NCBI GenBank assembly: GCA_013399305.1
Contig: VXAI01000046.1
Coordinates: forward strand, 2,488,631-2,552,630
Length of the DNA: 64,000 bases
Direction: 5' to 3'
From: Rostratula benghalensis
Lineage: Eukaryota; Chordata; Aves; Charadriiformes; Rostratulidae
Shown: piece after piece, positions 28,161 to 39,680 of the stretch
Layout: every line of letters starts with the position of its first letter
Numbering within the stretch: position 1 is the stretch's first letter
Notes under the pieces: generated by a model
Told to the model about the DNA's origin: nothing
The model's input: the letters and a program-made list of their open reading frames with translations, nothing else
The model's database searches: none
Made by a program: the position numbers and the translations under genes

Positions 28161-30505
28161 ACGCCAGGTATACTCTGGCAAATCAAGGCGCTATTAAACC
28201 CCAGAAAAGAGAGCAAAATATCATTCTACAATACACAGCCCAAAGACCCTGAGGTCCTGATACTCGTCCATTATCCATAATGAATAGCTCTTAAAAAATC
28301 TTCTTGACTTCAACAGAAGATAATGTATACCAGCATTGGTTCTTGTTTATTATCAACAACTATCTTACATAGACCTGAAACACCAATCTGCTGCCCTAAG
28401 ACAAAAAAAACCCTCTCATAATGTACCATGAGACAGCATGCTACAGAACAAAAAATAATATACAAAGCCAAAATATGTTTCAGTAACCAAAACTCAAAGT
28501 CCTGAGACTAAAAATTCTAACCTGTGATATGTTTGGAAAAATCGGCTTCTAGGATCCAAATGCACTTTGTTTCCTGATATATACAAGGCCTTTAAAGAGT
28601 GTGCTAATATCTAGACAATCAGAATGATTATGCTTTTAGTTCTAGTCTTTTGGTTCATCCCAATGAGCCACCATGCCTTGACTTTTTCAGTTCTAGAGGG
28701 TATGCAAGCCATTTTCTTTATGCTTTCTCTGTACACAATTATTTTTCAGACATAAATAGACATAAATAATGCATGCAGAGAATCTGAAGCAATTATGCCC
28801 AGCTCTCTCCCCCTTCAGGAACTACTCCGAATTAAAAAGTACCACACTAAGTCACTGCATTTGATACACTAGATTTTTCTTTAGTATGTTACTTACCATA
28901 CATTGCTCTCTCTCTGTAACATACTAACAGAACATCAGCTTTATTTTAATAGGTAAGCTTTGCACATAGGGGATGATCCCAAATTATCAAAGCTAAATTT
29001 TATCCTTAACAATAGTGCTGCCTCCCCAATTAAAACTAAAGGCCACAGTTTAACTACAGCAAACTTGGATGAAATTACCAATAATGAAAATTTACTGTGG
29101 TTGAAAACAAGGATGTATAATCTGTAACAGGAGTTTTGAAGAACTGTATTGAAAACAACCTCCACACAAAACCAAACAAAACCACCTACAGCCTCTCAAA
29201 ATCACTGATCCACATGGGACAGAAGTTGAAGAAAAGAAAGAAAACCACCACCAAATACTCAGAGATCCATGGAAACAAGAGCCATAGGTATTCATGGCCT
29301 GGCTCACAATTTCCACGCTTTCCTATATCCAGAGACATATTAGTACTGCCACAAATATTAATATCAACATAAGGTAAGAATTTTGCTGTGTGATACATCG
29401 GCTAGTAGCAAGTAAAGCAGCAATGCTACCTTCTCTGACCTTTCCATTGCCTGTTGCCACAAAGAGATAAAGGCGGGCAGATGCAGGTATGAGGAAGGAT
29501 GAGAAACTACAGATTATGGTAGAAACTTTGATCAGCTCAAGCTTTTCCTCACCTATTTATACACCAGCGCATTTCTTCTCATAATAGCATTTCTCACATG
29601 GCACATTAACGACGCATACATTACTAAAATTAATCTGTTCTCTCTCAGAAGCTCCACAGAGTTGGTGTGACTGATGTGAGATTCCTCTCTGGGTGCCCAG
29701 ACTTGATTCCCCTAATCTATTTCCTGTCTTCATGATAGCAGTTCCTGGAAGTGCAGTACATGGCCTGTAGCTCCTATAACTAGTTAAAGAACAAGGCAGA
29801 AACTAAAATCTAACAAGGGCACTACTTTGCAATCCTACAATGCATTCAAGATCAGCAAAACTAGAATTCATATAAATTATCACAACTATTTTTTAAACAA
29901 ATCAAATGACTTCGAAGTATCTTCTAAGTAGTCATCTGGAAAGCTCTATTCTTACTCCACCTATTTCATAAGTATTAAGACTTTCTTAGTATTAAAAGAC
30001 TCACTTTAAATGGCAGAGGAAAAACATCAGCAGTGAATCTTTGACAAGCATACTCAATTGTCACAACAGGATGTTCTGCCGGAAAAAGATAGGCAAAGAG
30101 CACACATATATATAACCCTTGATCCACAATTATTTAGCGTTTGTTTAGGATAAACAATAGATCATAGTGCCAGATGGTAAAACTGCACAAGTGCCACAAG
30201 CCATACCCGTGGGAAGTACACAGTCACAAAAGAGACAATATTTAGAGGCAACTTATCTCAGTTGCAAGTAACCCAGTCCTTGCTATAATTTAAAACAAAC
30301 CAGAGCTTATGAATGTCATAATGAGATCTCACTGATCCTGTTTCCATTATTGTTAAATTTCAAAACAGTTGATTCTATAGCCCAGACCTTTATCAGCGGA
30401 TTGCTTCTTTTGCAGGAAATCTGAGCTAGAGAAGAAGCTGCAGGAGAACGTAGGTCCTAAAAGGCTGTGTGTTGGCAATACCTGTCTTGGTTTGCTATGA
30501 GTGTT

Positions 30506-30528
30506 ACTGGCTGGATTTTCCAGCCAGT
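30506..30528. repeat. Perfect 10-bp inverted repeat, 3-nt spacer
   Basis: Arms ACTGGCTGGA (30506-30515) and TCCAGCCAGT (30519-30528) are exact reverse complements with TTT between them. Confidence 0.95.
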
Positions 30529-32067
30529 CCTTCAAGGAAGAGAACATTTCACCCTTCCCTGCCAGGGGCAGCCTGCAGTGATGAAGGCAATTGGTTCTCT
30601 AGGAACTATGGGAAACTATGCAAAGCAATCAATGGTAACATTCAACTCTTCGTTGAAAACGGGACTGATAAGTACCATTGCAGTCAGTTATATATAGAGT
30701 ATACCTTCAAAAATACTAATTCTCTCTTTTTTTTTTTTTTAGAGCCTTTATGAAAATGGAGCTACAGCTTCTTAATCATTAAAGATCCTTTGGAAAAAGT
30801 TGGTAGAAAACTAGAGTAACCACATTAGCTACAAAAGAGCATACCCAAGAGACAAGGTTAAGTCTTATAACACTGTTCAGGCTAACCTCAGTCAATTCTT
30901 TCACTTATGTTTTCAATACCTAATAGATTTCTTCCTGTGCAGCTTACAATTGCTAGGATTGGTTATTTTCTGATACCGAGTTCTTAAACTAAGGACCGCC
31001 TCTCTCCCTGAAAGCAAATCAAGTAACAGGTCATGCTGTTACACCATAATGGGCGTTTTTGCAGCTAATGGAAATCAATACACACTGTAGTTACACAGAT
31101 TTACACCCATCCTGGATTTGGTATTATTTGTTTGCTCTAATGTCTTGTTCAAGAATTGGTGAAGTGCACTTCCACATTCGCACTTCCATAATATGCCCCT
31201 TCAGCATGTAAAAATGCAGGAACTTTATCACTTTTTAATACAGTTTGAAAATGCAATTAAAAGCATTATTTTTTAGCAAATGCCTACCTACTTCATCCTT
31301 TCCCCAGTACAGTTTTAGAAGCATTTGCTCAATAGCAGCTGAGCGTAGAATTGGGAGAGCTTAAGGAGAATTTGAAGATATACGTAAAGTCATTCAGTTG
31401 TACTGTTACTTCAAATATTCAAATGTTCAAAGACACTAATGCAGCAGCAGAAAATTAACTTTTTTAAAATTCATGTCTTTTCTAAGCTCAAATGGATTAG
31501 CAGCAGATTTGAGGTAATTAATTATAATTACAAGTCTACTCGGGAAACATGGCATAATAGACTCATTAACTGCAATGTTACTCTTGTTCTTTGTTTGATT
31601 CTCAGATTATTTTAACACAGTGCAACATTTGTTAAAAGTTTTTTGGGCCAGACACCTTTACTTATGCTGAACAGTTGCTCCCTCCAGGAGTAGCCCCAGC
31701 TGACTTCAGAGAAATCCCACTTGGGCCCTTAATTAGACATTTTCAGCCTACAAAGGTAAAATTCCTTCCTTCTCGGACAAATTCTGTGGTCTCTAATGAA
31801 CGTGAGTCAGTGGGAGCTTTTTTCTGGGAAGGACCTCACAGTTACTTCCTGATATTCTCTTCACTCCCGAACAAAGGACACACCACCTAACCAAATAGCA
31901 CATGCTATTTAAGCATGCACAGTTCTAAAGCAGTCGTAATAAAGGCTTCAATTATATTTTTAATTTTTGAGCTATCTTCTGTTTGATGCTATTGCTAAGC
32001 AAAGGAATATTTTACATCCTCATTTCATTATGGAGACATAAATGTCATCGAACTCTTTACGAATCAA

Positions 32068-32141
32068 ATACACAGAGAACTCACTGTGGCCATTAATACA
32101 CCTAATACACAGAGAACTTCACATAGCTATTAATAAAAGTC
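32068..32141 (+). repeat. 37-bp diverged tandem duplication
   Basis: ATACACAGAGAACT recurs with a period of 37 bp (32068 and 32105), and both copies go on to a TATTAATA/CATTAATA segment. Similarity is about 70 percent by eye. Confidence 0.7.
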
Positions 32142-35091
32142 CCCATACAAACCACAGCACTCATGGTCTAGACAATGCCAGCAACACGAAAGCTGCCTCT
32201 TGGTGCATGCAAAAGATCCCCACTTGTGTCATTGTCCTCAGTTTGAAAACCAAGGGAAACTGATGATGCACTTGTCCAAGAAAGTAGCTGCAAAAATGAG
32301 GAACTGCCTAATTAAAAAATGAATGTTTATTTATTTTGCAGTCTTATGTGCACTCAGGAAGTTCTGATGCACAGAAGAGAAATTAAATAACTTTTCATTT
32401 TGTCTCTATGCTTTAAGAACCGTGCCCAGTAAGATTACAGATAGGAGAGTGATAGATTCAGCAGGGATTTCTACCAATTAAGCTTCTACACTCTGGGGGG
32501 ACAGAGGTGTTTTTTGAACAATGAGTTATTTTTGCAGATATCATGGGCTGCGGTGCCTAGCCACAAAAGGGCTACATTAAGAGCAATGTTACAGGCTTTG
32601 CTCAGCGCTATCGTACTTTCCTGCTTCCTCTAAGAAGATTTCAGTGAGAGAACTCAGAATGCTCAGTTCTATAATACTATCAAAAGGATGAGAGGAGTGC
32701 GCTTTTACCTACCCAACCTTTACATTTTCACCATCAAGAAGAAAGGGGGGAAAAAAGATTATAAGGTTTAATTAACAACAGATACAGCTAGATGATGCCA
32801 GATTTTGTTCCACTGCACACTTTGTATTTTCTCCTGTGTGTCACCTAGCATTCCAAGATACAACTCATGATATGTTAATATCCATAGCTAAAAAAACCTT
32901 TTCGTATTACTACTTTTTTGTTTTGTTTTAAAAAAATCAAAGGCACTGTTTGTATCTGTTCTACATGCAAAATACTGTAGTATTTTGGGTACCTCTGTAC
33001 AGTTGCTTCAGGAAACTTCAACTCAGAAAACAATCAAGTAAATTAATTTTGAGTCTGTATTTCACAGTATTATGAATACCCCACTCTGTAGACCGACAAT
33101 TCATAGTCACACACAGGCACACAGGATTCAGCAAAGATAGTTTTCATTTGGTAGTTCTACAAGTCCACCAGACCATACCAAACGTATGAATTCAGGTAGC
33201 CACAGACTTTAGAGCACTGAAGACTCCTATCTGGGATAGCAACATTTTAGCCTAAGTTTTAACCATATTCTGAAGCTCAGATGCTTTCGCAAAAAACCTA
33301 AACTTCATGATAATATAAAAGCATGGCATTGTAAGCATGTACTTACATGATTTTTTAGAATCTGGTCTTACAGACAAGACTGATGTACAGTGTCAGTTTT
33401 TCAGCTTATCAAAATGGGAGGACTAATGAAAGAAAAAAGGAAAGCTGCTTTAATGCAGAGCTGTGCAAGATGAGAATATATTCTATGAAGAGACCAGTAG
33501 AAGCAAAAATTTACTGAAAATCAGCAGATAGGTTCAGATAATTGCCTCTATTGCAAATTTCTGTGAGGAAAGCAGGTATGGAACTAGACATTTGAATAGG
33601 GGAAAAATGGATAAAGCCAACCTGCCATCACATTTTTTTATCACAAAATACCATTTCAAAACACATGAACAAATTTATTAATAAAACCACTTCCGTGCAT
33701 TAGGCAATTATAATCTCCCCTTTTCAGAAATGCATCCAAATTAGATACAGGAAAAAAATTAAACAGAATGTATCTACATTTTCCATTTTTCCACAAAATT
33801 TTCTACCTTTATTTTAGTCTTTTTTAATGCTAACTGAAATCCTTAAAAGTAATCTAGGGTGCTGCTCAGCCTCAGAGTAATTTTCTGGTAAAAATAAGTT
33901 AGGACCATTCATTTCCTATTTTTTTTGGTATGCTATTGAAATGTAGGCAACACTTCATTTTGCTTTCCTAAGGCCAGAAGGGGAACCTGCAAATCTGCTG
34001 GGATTCATGTCTGGCCTGCTGCCTGAAGAACAACAACTACTTCAGCCAGTCTCAGCACAGAGCCGATTTACTAGGTTGATACATAAAACTAGGCTTTCCT
34101 CCAGTTAAACAACAATAATTTGTTTTAGTTTGATAGGTCCTTCTAAATAATGGTGTCATCAGTAAACATCTGGCTTCTTCCTAGCAGATTAGGCCTCCAA
34201 TGAGGAAAGTGTGTTTATAATTCTAATTTGAAACACAGCACATTAATATGCTGATTCTCATAATGTTTGCCTTAACCTGTTTGGAGAAATTATGACTACA
34301 AATATCTTGTGCACAACACCTCTAAACTACCAGCTTGTACAAACAACACAAGAGCCGATGCAGTCTCATACAGATGATTAGAACCACTTCAGAGGCAATC
34401 ATGATTAGCGCTTTGGCTTGAAGCCATATTTTACACATAAACAAAGCATCTGTTTCTGAGTTCCTGTCCCAAGCTAATAGACCCACCTCCACTATTACTA
34501 ATAAGCCCATTCAAGAGAACCAGATGGTCTATCTGAAACAGCCCTGGCTTTTTCCTGAGCTAGGCAAACCAGAGCCATGGAATCAGAGTTGGCATCAAGT
34601 CATATTTCCTTGGGCTCTAGGAGCCAGTAAAACAACATGTAAACTGGCTCCACCAAAGAAGAATACAAATGCTGGTACCATCCATTATTTAGAATTGGTG
34701 TGAGGCCAACATCTGCCCCTCCAGATGATCCTTTCATGTAGGTACAATGAAGGAAGATGAAAAGTACAGTACATTTCTGCAGGAGTTGGTGTATTGCAAT
34801 GCAGGTCTGTCACCATTCCTTGTGGGATTTTTTTGCAGACTTTGCAAATCCCTGCCTGCAGCCAAGCAGTACTGCTCAGCTGTCCTTGCTGTACACTGTA
34901 TGTACTTGACAATCGGGTGGTTTTACATATTTAATAAAAGTGTCATAATCAATTAGTAGAACTGAGCTTTAAAAAGGATCTTGTGCTCCTTGGCAGCAAG
35001 TGGAAGAGTTGAGAGTCAAAGAGTTCAGCGCTTGGCTGGTTCAGTTCTAAGATCTCTTTTCTTTACTGTGATCCAGGCTCTCATTTAACCA

Positions 35092-35128
35092 CTTCACTTC
35101 ACCCTACGAGCAGTAGGGCGAAGTGAAG
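35092..35128. repeat. 16-bp inverted repeat, 5-nt spacer
   Basis: Arms at 35092-35107 (CTTCACTTCACCCTAC) and 35113-35128 (GTAGGGCGAAGTGAAG) pair at 15 of 16 positions around GAGCA. On a minus-strand RNA the single mismatch becomes a G-U wobble, so the stem would be uninterrupted. Confidence 0.95.
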
Positions 35129-37633
35129 GTCACATCACTCCTGCAGAAGTAAGGGAGTTTTGCAGCAATAAAGTCCTTTCAGAACAGCTCAGCCACAGCA
35201 AGTATGCTTCTTGTGTGCTACTATCCTGAAGCTACAGACAAAAAAGTCTTTTACTTCTGTCTCATGGGGATACCAGCAGATTTTAAAAAATATAAACCTC
35301 CCCAAACAGAGCTATCTTCCCCCCACCTTGCCATCACAGACAGAAAAAGGAATCATTGTATGAGGGGAAAAAACCCGCATGGAAATATGCTGAAACAATT
35401 GAGGACTGTCACTCCTCTTCATTAAAGGCAGGTTCCACAGTTGTTATTGAAGCTCTCTGGGATCTCTTGGGATAAAAGCCAGAATAGAAATGTGTATTGT
35501 TCTTCATATATTTTTCCCCATGCTGCCAGTCTTTTGAGCTATGCACACAGGGCCTTCCTTGATTTCAAAGGAAAGCCTTCAAGAACAGTCACATTTCACA
35601 GCCCAGATATAGCGTGATCCTGAATCTGTGTCACTCTCCAGACCAGCGGCCGAAACTCAGCGAGACTTTCCTTCAGAGCATAAAGGATTTAGTGAAAGGT
35701 GCATAGCCAGTATCATCTTGCCACTGCAAGGATATCAGCTGTTTTTCCTTGAAGGGATTGTTTCACTGCAGGTAAGCAGGATTGTAAGACTTGAAGAAAA
35801 AAAAAAACAATCTCTCTTTCTGCTTTCCTAGAAATGTAAGAATGCACTACCATACACATATGGAAATAATGACACACAAGTTCCAGGGTTTTCTCATTTC
35901 ATGTTTTGAATTGCACAACACTAGGCATTTTAGAAAGAAGGGACTAAGTACAAAAAAGGAAGAGGGGAAGAATGATCAGAAGTAAAACCAATACCCTTGG
36001 CTCAAGAGGAAAAGCAGTTTATTGGTTCGTGCAAACTTAATGTAATAAACAATAAAAAATGCATAGCACTGATAACCAAGCACTGTCTACACTAGGCATT
36101 ACTGAGAGTGGTATTTTCTTGCAGGCATTTCCAAATTAAGTTATTTGGAATAAATCCTTGGGATTAATTCTACTCTGAAAAAGTTGGTTTCACGGGACAA
36201 TTGGGAGTGAAGTCTTAATCCAACAAAACATCACGTGTCCTGAGCAGCTCCTTCCAAAAGACACTAACAGAATCACCAAAGTTTTTACAGTAACTCAGAG
36301 TTGCAAGCCCACCTCAATCTGCTTTTAACCAGAAAAAAAACCCCCAACCCTCCGTCATTTCGATAGAATATGAAATTCTCTGTACCTCTACTGCACAATC
36401 TCTGTAAAAGATGCTGCCCTTACATGACTCTGCAACAGCACCCTGCTCAAACAAACTTAATTCCCTCATGGTGCCCCTCAGTCTTTGCTTCCTCTAAAAC
36501 TGATCATGAGGTTTTACCAGTTTCATCACAGCCTAGGGATTATCAAGCTAATGAAAAATCTCAGTGTGTTGCCATTTTTCAGAGAAGCCATCAAACGCTA
36601 TTTCCACTATTGATCTACTTGAATAAGAGCACACCAGATATATCGTGAAACAGTGTGGAATGTGCACTATTGCTCCTTTTAAGTTGAAGAGTCGAGATCT
36701 CTTTGCTAAATAACTCCCTACCAAATGTTAATGCACAATTTATTTAATGCCTAGTTTTTGTGTGCTGAATTAGCTCACAACGCAGCTGAGTGTCCCTTGT
36801 GAGCAAGTGCTCCATTTGCACATGTCAAGGATCCTAGTCTATTTAGTCCTATCCCAACTGCTTAATGTCTGAAACAGAAGCATCTACTACATTGTTCTTG
36901 ATCCAAACAGCTAATTTAATACCCTTGGACAAAAGGGGCCTGGTGTTTTGGTAAGATCCCATGGGCCTAACTATCACATCACAAAGAAGATTGTTGAATA
37001 TACACATTAAAAAAAAAAAAAAAGAAAAAACCAAAAGAGATAGGAGGCAGGCAGTTTGATCTTTATGACCCACTGATTATTCTATCAGTAAGTAGAAGCA
37101 TAAATCCAGCTCCTGACCTAACAAAATACTATTTTACTTCCCTTTAGTCTATATTTTATCTTTTATAGCCAATAAAACATTAAACATTACAAAAGGTTAT
37201 GTTCTCACCAATATTTTCATTAAATGATGATAAATTCCAAGTTGAGCCAAGCAGAGGTTTCTGCAGCAGCCATCCTGACAGCTGTTTGACTCTTCCTGAA
37301 TTCACTCTGAATACACTAGTGCCGCTAATATCAAGGAAGAAAGCCCATCTGGAAAATCTGACACTGAATTTGAATCAGTCTAATGACCCTCTTAATGATT
37401 TAATGGCAAATCTATACACTAATACAAAGCTGAGCTCTTTTCCAATGACCTGGTGTAGTATTTAGTATACCAGTAAAATTCCTTCTTTTGCCCTGTCGTT
37501 TTTAACAGCCCCAAATACCAAAATCAGTATCACCCTCCTTAGCTGATCTCCCTGAGCTTTAGATCAAGGCTCTAGAGTTGTCCTCTTTCTCATTCCATAT
37601 GAGTTAAGAGAGGAAAATTAGAAGAACTGTAGG

Positions 37634-37664
37634 GAAAAAAAAAAAAAACCAAAAAAAAAGGGGA
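37634..37664 (+). repeat. A-rich tract (A14-CC-A9-GGGG)
   Basis: Two poly(A) runs interrupted by CC and followed by a purine run. No recognisable retro-element body lies upstream to make it a SINE or processed-gene tail. Confidence 0.8.
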
Positions 37665-38394
37665 GAGAGATGAAGGGACTTCAGAAAGATCAGGAAAGGA
37701 GTAGGCTAAATCTTTAATCTGCTGCATGGATAACTACTCCAGTTAACTGGACTATATGCATATGAAAGACACGTAGAGTGGAAAATGAGTCTGAAAAACT
37801 ATACACATTTCACAGTCCATCGATATGGGAGAGAATGGCAGAGCATGCAATCGTTTTGAACTGGATACAGAAGAAAAACCATTCAGAACTGGTCAGCAGA
37901 CTCCCAAAAGACTGAAGATAGGACTGAAGATACTGGCAGGCCAGACATCGCAAAACAAACAGAACAGTGTCACAACACAAACTTTCCCCAAATGTTTCAG
38001 TCTAAAGGGTTCACTCCCTTTGAGTGTGTACTGTTTATTTCATGAAGTGCTGTATTTTGAACTGTGCATTTTCATCTCAGAGGCCTGGTCCCAAGTTTTC
38101 AGAGATTCAGTATTGTCCTAATGTAACATAAGACCAAGACCTGCACCTCAGACAACTGTGAAAGTACTTGCCCACCTGGAAAAATAAGCTCAGATATACA
38201 GGCCATGAAAACTGGATCAAAGCTCCAAAACACTTTTGAGCTGAAATACAGTCATTAATGGTCATCAGTCCTAAAGAACTTAACTTGGGAACTGAAAATA
38301 TGAATGAAAATAGTTCATCACCTGTTGAAAGAGGTTTGCTGTACCAGGAGTTACTTAAGAATGTTTTTTTTTCTTCAAAAACAAGAAATTAATC

Positions 38395-38492
38395 TCCAAT
38401 TTAAAAGGGAAACTGAGGCACAGATAAGCTAAATTACTTGCATAATGTCACACAACAGATGAAGAACAACAGGGGAACTGTAATCAGGTAAT
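38395..38492 (+). mobile_element. MIR SINE relic, plus orientation
   Basis: GGGAAACTGAGGCACAGATA, then ACTTGCATAATGTCACACA and AACAGGGGAACTGTAATCAG follow the MIR consensus order (GAAACTGAGGC..., ACTTGCCCAAGGTCACACAGC, GGGA.T). The core is well matched and the flanks are diverged, as expected for a very old copy in a bird genome. Confidence 0.75.
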
Positions 38493-39171
38493 TGTGTCCC
38501 ACACAGCGATTGTTTTTTAATTCTATCAATGAGTTCAAACTGCTGCCAAGCTAATTAAATAGAGAACAGTATACCTTAGTAAGAATGTTTTAAAACGTGC
38601 AGTCATGGCTAAATACCAGAAAAATGTAGAAAATGTTAGCTAGCATTTTATTTTGAGGGAGGACAGCTATACTTATAAAATAGATTAACTACTGTATTAA
38701 TCCTGAATCAATAATGTTTTCACAATCCAATCAATGTCTATGTAGAATTGGTGATGACTCATGTGATCCTCTCAGTCTGGACTGTTTCTAAAACAAGGAG
38801 ATTTTCCTAGTAGCCTAAGAGTATGTGACAATGAAGATTAACCTAGGAGACAAAGAAAATCTGGGATCAAACAGCCAGGATATTTGCAAGTTCAAGAGTT
38901 TAAGGGAAACTCTGAACAAGGTCAACGGAGCACTTTCCTGGCTGAAGGGCCTGAAACAACTCAAAACCTGGTAAACACCCAATATGAGGAAGCAGTCATA
39001 CATTGTAAGACTCAGACACTGAAGGGTATGTATAGCCCTAATTTTCATTGCTAAAAATGACAGATCTAGATCTTCAAAGACATTGGAGTGCCTAATACTC
39101 TGCATTGAAGACTGAAGATACAGACCTGAATTAATAGATGATTCAATCCGAGCATTTCACTTACTTGGACT

Positions 39172-39188
39172 CAGGCAGGCAGGCAGGC
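39172..39188 (+). repeat. (CAGG)4 short tandem repeat
   Basis: Four CAGG units followed by a C. Confidence 0.9.
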
Positions 39189-39479
39189 TCTTACAGCTTA
39201 ACAGATGCATCACACCAGGAATCACAGTATTACTTTCCCATTTCACAGGTTTCATTTGATAAACAATGTACAATATTCCCTTCTTTCCTTTCTAATATTT
39301 AATCAGAGCAAATCAATCTGCATATATGAATCATCTGCTACGTACCCAACTTCATATCCTTTTAAAACACATTTCTTACACAGAGAACCAAGACAGTCAT
39401 CTCTGCATCTTATTAAGGCATGTTCTGAGCTACAACCTACACTAATCCAAAATATCAGCAACACAAAGCTTTAAAACAA

Positions 39480-39680
39480 AACAGAGAAAATTAGATTGCA
39501 GCTTCTCTTCACAGGTTGTGTGCTGCCGAGTCTGAGCTCGACTCTGGGTATATTGTCAGCCCATCAGTTACCTTACTGGAGTTCATTATTTTGAGCCTGT
39601 TGGCTTCTACCCAGTTATAAATACTTGCTTTAAATCGCTGCATTAGCATCATCACCGATTACATATAGAACAGCTTAATT
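39480..39680. promoter_or_regulatory. Candidate conserved non-coding element
   Basis: Repeat-free stretch with retained CpGs (TGCCGAGT, GCTCGAC, AATCGC, ACCGAT) and TAAT-type motifs. Same reasoning as for other candidates; weak evidence. Confidence 0.2.

Noticed and set aside
15584..36203. CACGGGACAATTG occurring near 15584 and 36191
   Set aside because: Shared 12-13-mers are expected by chance many times in 64 kb, and the flanks do not match.
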